A DNA stretch of 64,000 bases from Spirochaetales bacterium (GCA_028722305.1 JAQYHB010000045.1:1-64000), one strand, 5' to 3'. Shown: positions 1 to 8,419, numbered from the stretch's first letter. The notes: a model not told the origin generated them from the letters alone. Numbers and translations: made by a program.

Positions 1-2
1 AC

Positions 3-41
3 CGGGAGCGCATCCGGGAAAAACTCCTGCCGTCTTCATGA
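3..41 (+). CDS. C-terminal end of an unidentified plus-strand protein (partial)
   Basis: The first bases read in frame 3 as an arginine/glutamate/lysine-rich tail of twelve residues (RERIREKLLPSS) ending at a TGA at 39-41. A terminator-like hairpin follows at once, which fits the end of a real plus-strand gene that starts outside the window. The fragment is too short to name a family, and it could be a chance open stretch. Confidence 0.35.
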   Translation, partial: RERIREKLLPSS

Positions 42-64
42 GGAAAGAGAGGTATTGGATATGG

Positions 65-105
65 AAGGGAATGTTGTCGGTAAAAGCGCGCAGCATTCCC
101 TTTTT
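65..105 (+). terminator. Rho-independent terminator between the partial upstream gene and lspA
   Basis: AAGGGAATG at 65-73 pairs exactly with CATTCCCTT at 94-102, leaving a 20-base loop, and the stem runs into a T tract ending at 105. It sits in the gap where a plus-strand gene (ending at 41) meets minus-strand lspA (ending at 175). The loop is long for an intrinsic terminator, so confidence is moderate. Confidence 0.5.
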
Positions 106-174
106 CCTATCCCTGCCTTCCCGTTTCATTCCGCACACATCTGGAGAGAGACTTTTCAGCGATACAGGACTGTC

Positions 175-681
175 TCACCCATGCGTCTTGGAAGAACGAA
201 GAAAGGAAAAAGCCAACAGGATGCCGCTGACCACCAGGCAGGCGTCCGCCACATTCCATGTGGGCCAGAATTCCATTCCGAACAGCCCGTAGACCCGGTT
301 GGCCATGAAGTCGACGACCCGCAGGTGACGGAAGACCCGGTCGCAGAGATTTCCCAGCCCCCCTCCCAAAAAGAGGGCGAGGATCCATCGAAGACCATCG
401 GTCATCTCCTTGTGGTCCGAGGCGATCAGATAGGCGACGGCTCCGAGCAGAATGACCGGGAGGATGACGAAACAGGCAATCTTCACCGGCAACTCGAGGC
501 TGGTACCCATGCTGAAGGCGATGGCGGTATTGCGCACGTGCCAGATTTCCAGAAAATCCCCGAAGAGCTTATAGCCTACGGTGTTCTCGGGGATGGTGGC
601 CACCACCCACGCCTTGGTCAGCTGGTCGACGGCCAAGACCAGCAGGGTCAGCAGGAACGGTCGGTATCGCTTTTGCATCAC
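175..681 (-). CDS. lspA: Lipoprotein signal peptidase (signal peptidase II)
   Basis: Inner-membrane aspartyl protease that removes signal peptides from prolipoproteins after lipid attachment. The 168-residue length is normal for the family. Four hydrophobic segments are visible, with the conserved VDQLTKAW element near residue 18, then GNLCDR followed by VVDF (Asp124) and WNVAD (Asp146); the last two aspartates match the catalytic pair. Its start codon overlaps the stop of the upstream NIF3-like gene by four bases, so the two are probably translationally coupled. Identification rests on the intact motif order. Confidence 0.95.
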   Translation of the reverse strand: MMQKRYRPFLLTLLVLAVDQLTKAWVVATIPENTVGYKLFGDFLEIWHVRNTAIAFSMGTSLELPVKIACFVILPVILLGAVAYLIASDHKEMTDGLRWILALFLGGGLGNLCDRVFRHLRVVDFMANRVYGLFGMEFWPTWNVADACLVVSGILLAFSFLRSSKTHG

Positions 682-1427
682 AACCCCGTGTCATGGGCCA
701 GGAACGTGGTTTCCAGGCCAAACTTTTCGTGGAGCAGACGCCCGACGGCCTGCACACCGAAGACCTCGCTGGCGTAGTGGCCGCCACCAATCATGGTGAT
801 GCCGCACTCCTCGCAGTCGGCTGCCTGTTCATGGGCCGCCGCACCGGTGACAAAGCAATCCAGCCCGAGTGCCATCGCCATGGCGACATCGTCGCTCCCT
901 CCCCCGCTGACAAAACCCACCGTATGGATTTCCTTCGGCCCATAGGGGAGAACGAAGGGATGGGAGAAGCCCAGTTTCCGGTTGATTTCCTCAACGCTCA
1001 GGGCTTTGGCGCTGGTGCCCCACCAGCCCAAGTTAACGCCTCGGAAGGGGGCGAAGCTCTTCAGCTCCTCAAGGCCAAGAATCTTCGCCATCTGGGCATT
1101 GTTGCCCACCTCGGCGTGGCCATCCAGCGGAAGATGGCAGACAAAGAGGTCCAGGTTCCCTTCCATCAGCGTCTTCAATCGGGTATAGTGGGCTCCGGTC
1201 ACGGCAAGCGGATGGCCCCAGAACAGGCCATGATGGGTAAAGAGCAGGTCAGCGTTCCATTCGATCGCCATGCGGAAGGTGCCTAGGTTGGCGTCGACAG
1301 CAGTGGCGACGCGGTGGATTTCCTTGTCTTCAGGGGCTCCGACGACAAGGCCGTTGGTGGACATGTCGTCATACTCGTCCATTGCCAGATAGCTGGAAAG
1401 GAATGCGGTGAGTTCAGATCGCAGCAT
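678..1427 (-). CDS. NIF3/YbgI-family dinuclear metal-centre protein
   Basis: Member of the NIF3/DUF34 family, a toroidal hexamer with a two-metal site whose cellular role is still debated (sometimes annotated GTP cyclohydrolase type 2). The N-terminal half carries the metal-binding LLFTHHG motif around residue 65, and the C-terminal half has GGGSDDVA and a late GGGHYASE element that supplies the remaining metal ligands. Length of about 250 residues is typical of the short bacterial form without an inserted domain. An AAGGAG site lies seven bases before the ATG at 1427 but only four before a GTG at 1430, so I prefer the ATG. It overlaps lspA by four bases. Function beyond the fold is not inferable. 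Confidence 0.85.
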   Translation of the reverse strand: MLRSELTAFLSSYLAMDEYDDMSTNGLVVGAPEDKEIHRVATAVDANLGTFRMAIEWNADLLFTHHGLFWGHPLAVTGAHYTRLKTLMEGNLDLFVCHLPLDGHAEVGNNAQMAKILGLEELKSFAPFRGVNLGWWGTSAKALSVEEINRKLGFSHPFVLPYGPKEIHTVGFVSGGGSDDVAMAMALGLDCFVTGAAAHEQAADCEECGITMIGGGHYASEVFGVQAVGRLLHEKFGLETTFLAHDTGL

Positions 1428-1471
1428 CACGTTTCTCCTTCCCCCAGTCTATCATAAAGCACGTTTTCTGC

Positions 1472-1477
1472 TATAGT
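1472..1477 (+). promoter_or_regulatory. -10 box of a probable leaderless promoter for the Lon-like gene
   Basis: TATAGT lies eight bases before the ATG at 1486, with no ribosome binding site between. Transcription would begin at or next to the start codon. No good -35 box is visible 16-18 bases upstream. The opposite strand has TATGAT at 1456-1451, a candidate -10 box for the NIF3-lspA pair, so this 58-base gap probably carries divergent promoters. Confidence 0.5.
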
Positions 1478-1485
1478 AGTGAATC

Positions 1486-3399
1486 ATGGCACATGCGAAC
1501 GAACTGAGCTACGACGAGGCGCGGTACGAGTACGACACCACCGTGGTGCACGAGTGCCGCGGTTCCTCCTACGCCAACGAAATCATCGGACAGCCACGGG
1601 CCCTTAGGGCAATGGCGATGGGTCTGGCCCTGAAACAGGACGGATACAACCTGTTCGTCAGTGGCGACAGCGGCAGCGGCAGGATGACTGCGGTCAAGCG
1701 CATGGCTGAGCAACAGCGGGGGGACGTCTCCCTCCTGCGCGACATCGTCTACACCTTCAACTTCAAGGAACCCGACCAGCCGAAGGTGCTGCTCTTCACC
1801 CCGGGCAGGGGCGAAGCCTTCCGGGTCCGGATGGAGGCGTTCGTCGACGGCACGGAAAGCGACATCAAGGAAATCGCCGAGGAGTTCCCCGAGGCGATCC
1901 TCTTCCTGAACCATGTCAGCGAGGATATCCATAGGGGAAACGTCGACCGAAACAGGTACCGGGTCAACCTGATTGTCAACCACGCGGGGGACGCCAAACG
2001 CCCCTTCATCGTCGAGCCCCACCCCTCGTTCACCACCCTCTTCGGTTCCTTGGACAAGGAGGCGCACTACGCCCACCTTGCCCTCCATGCCGGCAGCCTG
2101 CTCAGGGCGATGGGCGGTTTTTTGGTATTGGATGCCGACGAGGTAATCGCAAAGCGCGGGCTGTGGGACGCGCTCAAGCGCTTTTTGCTCACCATAGGGG
2201 ACGCACTCGACCCGCTTGGAGAACTGGTCGGAACCCCGGTCCGGCCCCAGCTTCCCTCCCTGCCGGTCAAGATCATCCTGGTCGGCAGCGAGGAGACCTA
2301 CGACCTGCTCTCCGACAAGGACGAGCTGTTCCTTTCCCTCTTCAAGATCAGCGCCCAGTTCGACTACTCGATGGAAGCCTCGTCGGTCAACATCACCAAG
2401 ACCATCACCATTCTGGAACACTACGCCAAGGAACAGGGACTCCTGCCGCTCAGCGACGACGCGCTGGCGCAGATACTGCGCTACAGCTCCTGGCTGTGCG
2501 AGACCCGGGGCGAGCTTTCCACCCGCTTCTCCCAGCTCTTCGACCTGTTGACCGAAGCGGACTACTGGGCCCGCATCGACGGCAGGCAGGTCATCGACAG
2601 ACAGGAGGTCCTCCGTGCCAACGACGAGCGAACCTTCGCCCTCGGCATCAGCGAGGAGAAGATCATCCAGGATATCGTCGATGGGGAAATGCTGATCAGC
2701 CTGAGCGGCAGCAAGGTGGGTGTGGTCAATGGCCTTGCGGTCATGGACCGCGGGGCCAGTTCTTTCGGCACTCCTACGGTCATCACCGCCACCGTAGCCC
2801 CCGGCAACGAGGGTATCGTCAACATCGAGCACGAGGCGGGACTTTCCGGAGAAATCCATGATAAGGGATTGCTGATCCTGGAAGGATACCTGCGCAAGCA
2901 TTACGCCAGGAACTTTCCCCTCTCCATCTACGCCGGCATCGCCTTCGAGCAGAACTACTCGGAGATTGATGGAGACAGCGCATCGTCCACCGAGCTCTAC
3001 GCCCTGTTGTCCGCCATCGGCGAAATCCCAATCCGCCAAGATGTGGCGGTCACTGGTTCGGTCAACCAGCTGGGCATGATCCAGCCGGTAGGCGGAATCA
3101 ACGAGAAAATCGAGGGCTTCTATCATACCTGCAAGTTGACCGGGCTGACCGGACACCAAGCCGTCATCATTCCCAAGAGCAACATGAAAAACCTGATCCT
3201 GCCCTACGAGGTGCTCGACGCAATCCGTGGCGGCAAGTTCCATATCTACCCGGTCACCACCATCGACGAAGGCATGGAGATCCTCACCGGAAGGCGCATG
3301 GGACAGCGCAGCCCGAAAGGGACCTTCCCCCAAGACAGTTTCAACGCACAAGTCGAGGAGAAGCTCAGAAGGATGTACCAGGCAACCCAGAACAAGTGA
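1486..3399 (+). CDS. Lon-family ATP-dependent protease (LonB/YcbZ-like)
   Basis: Cytoplasmic AAA+ serine protease of the Lon-B-like group, 637 residues. The ATPase domain has a P-loop GDSGSGRMTAV at residues 60-70 in which the usual lysine is arginine; GTGR-type P-loops are normal in this subgroup. The C-terminal Lon protease domain shows GDSASS, with Ser498 as the nucleophile, and GGINEK, with Lys541 as its dyad partner, so the protease site is intact. It is shorter at the N terminus than many relatives of about 780 residues. No lid or transmembrane segment is obvious. The ATG at 1486 has no Shine-Dalgarno site but follows a -10 box directly. Natural substrates are unknown. Confidence 0.88.
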   Translation: MAHANELSYDEARYEYDTTVVHECRGSSYANEIIGQPRALRAMAMGLALKQDGYNLFVSGDSGSGRMTAVKRMAEQQRGDVSLLRDIVYTFNFKEPDQPKVLLFTPGRGEAFRVRMEAFVDGTESDIKEIAEEFPEAILFLNHVSEDIHRGNVDRNRYRVNLIVNHAGDAKRPFIVEPHPSFTTLFGSLDKEAHYAHLALHAGSLLRAMGGFLVLDADEVIAKRGLWDALKRFLLTIGDALDPLGELVGTPVRPQLPSLPVKIILVGSEETYDLLSDKDELFLSLFKISAQFDYSMEASSVNITKTITILEHYAKEQGLLPLSDDALAQILRYSSWLCETRGELSTRFSQLFDLLTEADYWARIDGRQVIDRQEVLRANDERTFALGISEEKIIQDIVDGEMLISLSGSKVGVVNGLAVMDRGASSFGTPTVITATVAPGNEGIVNIEHEAGLSGEIHDKGLLILEGYLRKHYARNFPLSIYAGIAFEQNYSEIDGDSASSTELYALLSAIGEIPIRQDVAVTGSVNQLGMIQPVGGINEKIEGFYHTCKLTGLTGHQAVIIPKSNMKNLILPYEVLDAIRGGKFHIYPVTTIDEGMEILTGRRMGQRSPKGTFPQDSFNAQVEEKLRRMYQATQNK

Positions 3400-3432
3400 C
3401 CCCAACCCTGACGTGATTCCCGCAGGAATCCT

Positions 3433-3450
3433 CATAGGGTCTACCCTATG
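3433..3450 (+). promoter_or_regulatory. Hairpin covering a possible start codon
   Basis: CATAGGG at 3433-3439 is the exact complement of CCCTATG at 3444-3450, with a four-base loop, and the ATG at 3448 is the last part of the 3' arm. Initiation there would need the stem to open; the in-frame ATG at 3454 lies just outside. It may be chance. Confidence 0.3.
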
Positions 3451-3855
3451 GGTATGCGCCGTCCAACCCTCCGCTGGTCCACCTTGGTCCTAGCCACGCT
3501 CAACCTCGTGCTTGTCGTCCTGCTCTGGCTTCCGAAGCAGGTCGATGCGTCGTTGATTCCCAACGTCGCGTCAATGGAGGGACATACCTTCAAGGCTGAG
3601 ACCTCCGGTGGCAAGGAGACGCTTTCCGAAATCGGCACGTTCGTCACCCACCTGGCGGTACGGGACAACCTGGTCTGGTTGTACGGGGACGACGCCATTC
3701 CCTCCCTGTGGGACTGGCGGACCGACCGAAGGCAGGGCTGTCTGCTTTCACAAAACGGACAGGAACCATCGCTCAGGCTGGAGAACCATGGCGCCTATCT
3801 TTCCCTGTCCGGGCTCGCGAGTGGCTCCACGGTCTATTTTGTGGAAAGGCGCTGA
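3448..3855 (+). CDS. Small membrane-anchored protein of unknown function
   Basis: A 135-residue protein that I do not recognise. After a short basic start (RRPTLRW) it has one hydrophobic segment, roughly residues 12-27, followed by a soluble domain of about 105 residues predicted to face outside. The single segment could be an uncleaved signal anchor. There is no lipobox cysteine. It starts 48 bases after the Lon-like gene in the same direction and may be co-transcribed. The start is either ATG 3448 or ATG 3454; neither has a strong ribosome site. It converges with the methyltransferase gene only four bases away. Confidence 0.6.
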   Translation: MGMRRPTLRWSTLVLATLNLVLVVLLWLPKQVDASLIPNVASMEGHTFKAETSGGKETLSEIGTFVTHLAVRDNLVWLYGDDAIPSLWDWRTDRRQGCLLSQNGQEPSLRLENHGAYLSLSGLASGSTVYFVERR

Positions 3856-3859
3856 CATC

Positions 3860-4654
3860 TCAGGCGGAGCACCAGTGATACAGGAGGATTCCTGTCGCCA
3901 CCGAGACATTCAGGGATCCCTTGGTGCCGTAGAGCGCGATCGAGGCACGGCCGAGGCTTTGGTCGCAACAGGCAAGCAGAGCGGGAGAGACCCCCATCTC
4001 CTCGCTGCCGATGACGCAGGCGCCCTGCCTCGGAAAAGGGAAGGAGCGCATGTCCGTTCCTCCCAGTTCCAGGGCGAAGCATGGCATGGCACGCAGCAAA
4101 TCGACCACGTTTCCCTCAGCCAGCACTTCGTAAGGCACGGTATCCACCGTGCCGCGGCTGGTGCGTAGCGACCTTGGATGGCGGGGGTCCGCCGTCCCCT
4201 CGACCAGGATGATTTTCCGGATGCCGAAACTATCGGCCGAGCGGAAGACCGACCCGACATTGAACGGGCTGCGGAGCCGGTCAAGGACAAGGATATGATC
4301 CTCGACAATCCTTCTGGATGCATCCAGCTTCCCATCCTCCTCGGTAAAATCCCAGTCCGAGGGCTCAGCCCCAAGCACAGCCAGGATTTCCGTCGAGAGG
4401 TCACCCAGCGTGAAGGCGAGCTCGACCCCGCCCTGCACATCCACCTTCCGTAACAAATCGTCGATACGCTCCCTCTTGCCTGAAAAGAGCGGGAGCAGTT
4501 TCTCGGAATGGAACAAAGGACTTAGGGAGCGCAGGTAGCCCAAGCTCACCTCGTCTCCCCTGCGCAGGGCAAGGGCGGCATCGTGGTAGATGATCGAGAG
4601 TTTCCGGGCGCAGACCCGGTCCTGCATCAGCTCAAGTTTCCTCAGCGTGATCAT
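3860..4654 (-). CDS. TrmH/SpoU-family RNA 2'-O-methyltransferase
   Basis: SPOUT-class, S-adenosylmethionine-dependent RNA ribose methyltransferase of 264 residues. The C-terminal knot domain holds the three SpoU motifs in order: RSPFNVGSVFRSADSFGIRK with the catalytic-type asparagine and arginine, the GSEEMGVSP loop, and GSLNVSVATGILLY at the end. The N-terminal 115 residues are helical and charged and probably bind RNA. It overlaps rsmI by 23 bases, with an AGAGGA ribosome site inside rsmI, so the two RNA modification genes are coupled. The exact target (rRNA or tRNA) cannot be told from sequence. Confidence 0.85.
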   Translation of the reverse strand: MITLRKLELMQDRVCARKLSIIYHDAALALRRGDEVSLGYLRSLSPLFHSEKLLPLFSGKRERIDDLLRKVDVQGGVELAFTLGDLSTEILAVLGAEPSDWDFTEEDGKLDASRRIVEDHILVLDRLRSPFNVGSVFRSADSFGIRKIILVEGTADPRHPRSLRTSRGTVDTVPYEVLAEGNVVDLLRAMPCFALELGGTDMRSFPFPRQGACVIGSEEMGVSPALLACCDQSLGRASIALYGTKGSLNVSVATGILLYHWCSA

Positions 4655-5333
4655 CTGCTTCCTCTGGTCTGACCAGGATGGCGAACTCCCCCTTCACCGC
4701 CTGACGGCCCTCAAGGGTGGCGGCGACCTCGCCGGCGGTACCGGTCAGGTATTCCTCATGGAGCTTGGTCATCTCCCTGCCCGCCACAATCTGGCGCCGA
4801 GGAGAAAGGGTCGCGATTTCCTTCAGCGTCTTGACGACCCGGAAGGGGGACTCGTAGATGATGAAGGCCTCATCGCGGGAAAGCAACGTTTCCAGGCGCT
4901 CCTTGCGGCGTCCCGGCTTCGGGGAAAGAAAGCCTTCAAAGGTGAACGACTTGCCGACAAAGCCTGCCGCGCTGACCAAGGAGACCGAAGCGCTTGCGCC
5001 GGGAACGGGAATGACGGAAAACCCCGCCTTTCTGACCGCGTCCGCCAGTCGCGCTCCGGGATCGCTGACCCCCGGGGTTCCGGCGTCGCTCACATAGGCG
5101 ACGCTCTGACCGCCCTCCAAAAGTTGGATGACACCCTTCGCGCTGGCCTCCTCGTTGTAGGAGTGACAGGCAATCAGGCGCTTGTGGATATCGTAATGGT
5201 TGAGCAGAAGCGAGGTATGACGGGTATCCTCGCAGGCAATCACGTCGACCTCACCCAACGTTTTCACCGCGCGATAGGTGATATCGTCCATGTTCCCGAT
5301 TGGTGTCGCCACCATGTACAACGCTACGTCCAT
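4632..5333 (-). CDS. rsmI: 16S rRNA (cytidine-1402 2'-O)-methyltransferase
   Basis: RsmI methylates the ribose of C1402 in the ribosomal decoding centre, next to the base methylated by RsmH. The 233-residue protein begins with the characteristic YMVATPIGN, then EDTRHT, YVSDAGTPGVSDPG and VPGASA, the tetrapyrrole-methylase fold signature that binds S-adenosylmethionine. It lacks the longer C-terminal extension of the E. coli protein (286 residues). It overlaps the downstream SpoU-type gene. The start lies seven bases after a TATACT box with no ribosome binding site, suggesting a leaderless message of its own. Confidence 0.95.
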   Translation of the reverse strand: MDVALYMVATPIGNMDDITYRAVKTLGEVDVIACEDTRHTSLLLNHYDIHKRLIACHSYNEEASAKGVIQLLEGGQSVAYVSDAGTPGVSDPGARLADAVRKAGFSVIPVPGASASVSLVSAAGFVGKSFTFEGFLSPKPGRRKERLETLLSRDEAFIIYESPFRVVKTLKEIATLSPRRQIVAGREMTKLHEEYLTGTAGEVAATLEGRQAVKGEFAILVRPEEADDHAEET

Positions 5334-5340
5334 GGTCTCA

Positions 5341-5369
5341 AGTATAGGGATTCTAGAGCTTGATGGTAA
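5341..5369 (-). promoter_or_regulatory. Promoter for rsmI, leaderless type
   Basis: On the minus strand TTACCA (5369-5364) is followed after exactly 17 bases by TATACT (5346-5341), and the rsmI ATG begins seven bases later at 5333. The -35 side lies inside the last codons of the MATE gene (stop at 5353). No Shine-Dalgarno site separates the -10 box from the ATG. Confidence 0.55.
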
Positions 5370-6762
5370 GCCACTTTCCGCCGCGGAAACGAAGGAAGGT
5401 AAGCAGGAAGCGCATGAACTGGTCTAGCAGGAGCCCCACCCAGCCTCCAATCAGCCCAAGGGCGAGCGGATAGGTGAAAAGCCAACCGCAGAACGGGCGG
5501 ATGAAGGCGACACTGACCAATGCCACCATGGCGACCGACCGGGTGTCTCCCGAACCCCTGAGGCATCCGCTGAAAATCACCTGCGACACCTGGAGGACCA
5601 CAATCAGGGAGAGCAACGCCATGATGCTCTCCCCATAGCCCAGAATCCGGCTATCGCTGGAGAAAGCGGCATAGATCGACTTGCCGAAGATGGTATAAGA
5701 CAGGGCCATGGTCACGCTGAAAAGCAATCCCATCTTCTGGCACAGATGACCATACAGCCTGGCCATGTCGGGCCTGCCTTCGCCGAGGCTCTGGCCGACC
5801 AAGGCGACCACCGCGATCGAGATGCCGTTGCCGACCGCGAAGGAGAGGGAAAGGATGTTCATGCCAATCTGATGGGCAGCGAAGGCAATCGTCCCCAGCC
5901 TCGCCATCAGAATCGCGTAGGTCATGAACCCGATCCGCAAAAAGAGCTGCTCGACCAGCGAGGCGCTTGAGACCTTCCACAAGGCGCCCATCGTCTTCCT
6001 GTCCACCCTGCGGGACTCCCTGCTCCCGAAGCCCAAGAACAAATAGCCATCCGGTTTCAAGACCGAGGCGACACTCATGGCGCAGGCGACCACCGTTCCA
6101 GAGACCGTGGCGATCGCGTCTCCCTTGACTCCCAACGCGGGAAACCCGAAGTGACCACCAATCAGGCAGTAGTTCAACACCAGGTTGACCAGATTGCTGG
6201 TCAGGTTGGTCCGCATGGCGATCTTGGTGTTGCCCACTCCGCGCTGGGCGGCATTGATTACCAAAGAAACGACATTGAAGACCATGCCGCCGACGATAAT
6301 GTCGAAGTAGGATTGGGCCGCATCGATTGTGTCCGGCGCCGCCCCGGCGAACAACAGGATCTTCCGGCTGAAGCGCACTCCGAGCAACCCCAGCAACAGT
6401 CCCAGGAAGACCGCCAGCTTCAGGCCGAAGAACATGGTCCGGTTTGCCCCTAGCCGGTCACCCTCTCCCTTGCGCCGGGAGACCACCGCCGAGAGCCCGA
6501 CGTTCAAGGAAAAGAAAGGAACCAAGGTGATGAACTTCGGCTGGCCGCAGAGGCCTATGGCGCTGATCGCGTAGGCACCAAGGACGCTGACCATCATCGT
6601 GTCGACCAAGCTTACCAGCGAAACCAGAAACTGCTCGACAATCGCAGGCCAGGCCACCTGCAGGGTGTGCCTTACCAGCCATCCGGTTGCTGGCACGGGA
6701 CCGCATGGCTGCGCCCGCGACAGAGCCCGGTCGGATACGAAATAGCTTGAGAAAAGGGACAT
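5353..6762 (-). CDS. MATE-family multidrug/Na+ antiporter
   Basis: Polytopic inner-membrane exporter of 469 residues, the normal size for a 12-helix MATE protein, formed from two homologous halves. Typical signatures are the N-terminal AWPAIVEQFLVSLVSLVDT, the AAQRGVGNTK loop in the first half, and in the second half FAAHQIGMNI and SGCLRGSGDTR. MATE proteins export cationic drugs or metabolites in exchange for Na+ or H+; the substrate is not deducible. Its ATG follows a promoter -10 box by six bases and lacks a ribosome site. It stops 19 bases before rsmI. Confidence 0.9.
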   Translation of the reverse strand: MSLFSSYFVSDRALSRAQPCGPVPATGWLVRHTLQVAWPAIVEQFLVSLVSLVDTMMVSVLGAYAISAIGLCGQPKFITLVPFFSLNVGLSAVVSRRKGEGDRLGANRTMFFGLKLAVFLGLLLGLLGVRFSRKILLFAGAAPDTIDAAQSYFDIIVGGMVFNVVSLVINAAQRGVGNTKIAMRTNLTSNLVNLVLNYCLIGGHFGFPALGVKGDAIATVSGTVVACAMSVASVLKPDGYLFLGFGSRESRRVDRKTMGALWKVSSASLVEQLFLRIGFMTYAILMARLGTIAFAAHQIGMNILSLSFAVGNGISIAVVALVGQSLGEGRPDMARLYGHLCQKMGLLFSVTMALSYTIFGKSIYAAFSSDSRILGYGESIMALLSLIVVLQVSQVIFSGCLRGSGDTRSVAMVALVSVAFIRPFCGWLFTYPLALGLIGGWVGLLLDQFMRFLLTFLRFRGGKWLTIKL

Positions 6763-6768
6763 GCGCCC

Positions 6769-6797
6769 AGTCTACACCCCGAAAACGAAAGAGACAA
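6769..6797 (-). promoter_or_regulatory. Promoter for the MATE gene, leaderless type
   Basis: Minus-strand TTGTCT (6797-6792), 17-base spacer, TAGACT (6774-6769), then six bases to the ATG at 6762. The expected transcription start falls at or within a base or two of the start codon. No Shine-Dalgarno site fits. Confidence 0.55.
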
Positions 6798-6860
6798 CGC
6801 AGGCGTGCCGCATTTTGCAGGTTTTTGCTCCGCGATATCGGAGGACTGCAAACCGAAGGG

Positions 6861-6889
6861 TTGCCCCCTTCTTGCATTCATGGTATAAA
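6861..6889 (+). promoter_or_regulatory. Promoter for mgtE
   Basis: TTGCCC at 6861-6866, a 17-base spacer and TATAAA at 6884-6889 form a sigma-70-type promoter. Transcription would start near 6896, about 165 bases before the mgtE ATG. This leaves an unusually long leader for a window where many genes have almost none. Confidence 0.5.
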
Positions 6890-6895
6890 TCCAGT

Positions 6896-7060
6896 GACCC
6901 GGTCTTGTAAGAGATTGGCAGATTTTCCGCACAAGGAGGTACCCAGTGAAACCGAACGACCGAAGTTCGAATCTGGACTATCACTTGTGCGATTCCATTC
7001 GTCTGTGATTTTGTCTGTTCAGATTCATCTTCCAATCCAGTTGTGTTTTAGGGGATTGCC
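6896..7060 (+). promoter_or_regulatory. Structured 5' leader of mgtE, candidate riboswitch-like element
   Basis: The leader can fold into nested stems found by eye: an outer stem 6928-6935 with 6984-6991 (eight exact pairs), an inner CCAG 6943-6946 with CTGG 6973-6976, and a hairpin CGAAC 6953-6957 with GTTCG 6965-6969. Further on, CAATCC at 7033-7038 pairs with GGATTG at 7053-7058 and would bury the AGGGG ribosome site at 7050-7054. CCAATC at 7032-7037 can instead pair with GATTGG at 6913-6918, which would free that site. The two states exclude each other, as in translation-controlling riboswitches. It does not resemble the M-box that controls mgtE in Bacillus. No folding program was run, and six-base matches arise by chance. 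Confidence 0.4.
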
Positions 7061-8419
7061 ATGGATCAGTACCAGTACAACAAAGAAGAGCTGACCGAGC
7101 TCGTACAGAACAGGAAATACACCCAGCTTGCCGAGGAGCTCACCCACATCAACGAGGTGGACGCCGCTGATTTCATCAGCAGCCTGGATAGCAACACCCA
7201 GAAGATGGTGGTGTTCGGCCTGCTGGAAAAAGATGTCGCCGCCGATGTATTCGCCAACATGGACCGGGACAGCCAGCAGGCTTTGATCAGCAGCCTGAAC
7301 GACCAGCAGCTGTCCACCATCATCGAGGATCTGGCCACCGACGACGCAGTTGACATGATCGGGGAGCTGCCAGCCAACATCGTGCGCAAGATCCTGCGGA
7401 TCGCCAAGCCCGATACCCGCAGCCTGATCAACACCTATCTCCGCTATCCCGAGGACAGCGTCGGCTCCATCATGACCGCCGAGTTCGTCGACCTGAAGAA
7501 GACGATGACGGTCAAGGAGGCAATAGCCCGCATCCGGGCTGTCGGCGAGGACAAGGAGACCATCTACACCTGTTACGTCACCGACGAGAAGCACCATCTG
7601 GAAGGAATCGTCACCATCAGGGAGCTGTTGCTCTCGAAAGACGACGCCTTAGTAGACAGCCTGATGGAGAAGGACGTGATCAGCGTGACGACCCTGGACG
7701 ACCAAGAGAAGGCCGCGTTGCTGTTCAGGAAATACGACTTCCTTTCCATGCCGGTCGTCGACAAGGAAAACCGTCTTGTCGGCATCGTGACCGTCGACGA
7801 CGCCGTGGATGTCATCTCAGAGGAGGCGACCGAAGACTTCGAGAAGATGGCGGCCATGCAGCCCTCCGAAAAGCCGTATCTGAAGACCGGCGTCTTCGAG
7901 CTGGCGCGCAACCGTATCGTCTGGCTTCTGGTGCTGATGATCAGCGGCATGGTCAGCGGCTCAATCCTCTCCCACTTCGAGAGCGCCTTCGTCTTGATTC
8001 CGGTCCTGGTCAGCTTCGTGCCGATGCTGACCGATACCGGGGGCAATGCCGGCAGCCAGGCCTCGACCATGATCATCCGTGGTCTCGCCCTTGGCGAGCT
8101 TACTCCCCATGACTGGTTCCGCATCGTCTGGAAGGAAATCCGTGTCGCCGTCATCTGCGGCACCATCCTGGCCACGGTCAACTTCACCCGCATCATGCTG
8201 ACGTACCACAACATTCAGGTTACCGTCGCGCTGACGGTGAGCCTGACGATGGTCTGCACGGTCTGCATGGCCAAGGTGCTGGGCGCAACGCTCCCTATCG
8301 TCGCCAAGAAACTCCACCTTGACCCGGCGTTGATGGCCAGCCCGATGCTGACTACCATCGTCGACGCCCTGACCCTGATCATCTACTTCACCATCGCCAA
8401 GGATCTGCTCGGCATCTGA
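7061..8419 (+). CDS. mgtE: MgtE-family magnesium channel
   Basis: Mg2+-gated Mg2+ channel of the inner membrane, 452 residues, the normal length. Residues 1 to about 130 form the acidic, helical MgtE N domain; a pair of CBS domains follows to about residue 255 (SVGSIMTAEFV, then LVGIVTVDDAVDVI); five transmembrane helices fill the last 180 residues, with the family hallmarks TDTGGNAGSQASTM and SPMLTTIVDALTL. The cytoplasmic domains close the pore when Mg2+ is plentiful. The start is set by AGGGG seven bases upstream of the ATG, a site that may be masked by leader structure. It converges with the flavoenzyme gene, two bases apart. Confidence 0.93.
   Translation: MDQYQYNKEELTELVQNRKYTQLAEELTHINEVDAADFISSLDSNTQKMVVFGLLEKDVAADVFANMDRDSQQALISSLNDQQLSTIIEDLATDDAVDMIGELPANIVRKILRIAKPDTRSLINTYLRYPEDSVGSIMTAEFVDLKKTMTVKEAIARIRAVGEDKETIYTCYVTDEKHHLEGIVTIRELLLSKDDALVDSLMEKDVISVTTLDDQEKAALLFRKYDFLSMPVVDKENRLVGIVTVDDAVDVISEEATEDFEKMAAMQPSEKPYLKTGVFELARNRIVWLLVLMISGMVSGSILSHFESAFVLIPVLVSFVPMLTDTGGNAGSQASTMIIRGLALGELTPHDWFRIVWKEIRVAVICGTILATVNFTRIMLTYHNIQVTVALTVSLTMVCTVCMAKVLGATLPIVAKKLHLDPALMASPMLTTIVDALTLIIYFTIAKDLLGI

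Noticed and set aside
1471-3435. Long minus-strand open frame opposite the Lon-like gene (654 codons)
   Set aside because: It is an antisense shadow of a clearly coding, motif-complete gene; the translation has no domain pattern.
6940-6990. A GTTCGAATC stretch resembling a tRNA T loop
   Set aside because: The flanking five bases do not pair as a T stem, and no acceptor or anticodon arm can be drawn; the segment fits better as part of the mgtE leader hairpin.
6896-7060. M-box magnesium riboswitch before mgtE
   Set aside because: None of the conserved M-box core (the GAGGCTCC-type element and its partners) is present.
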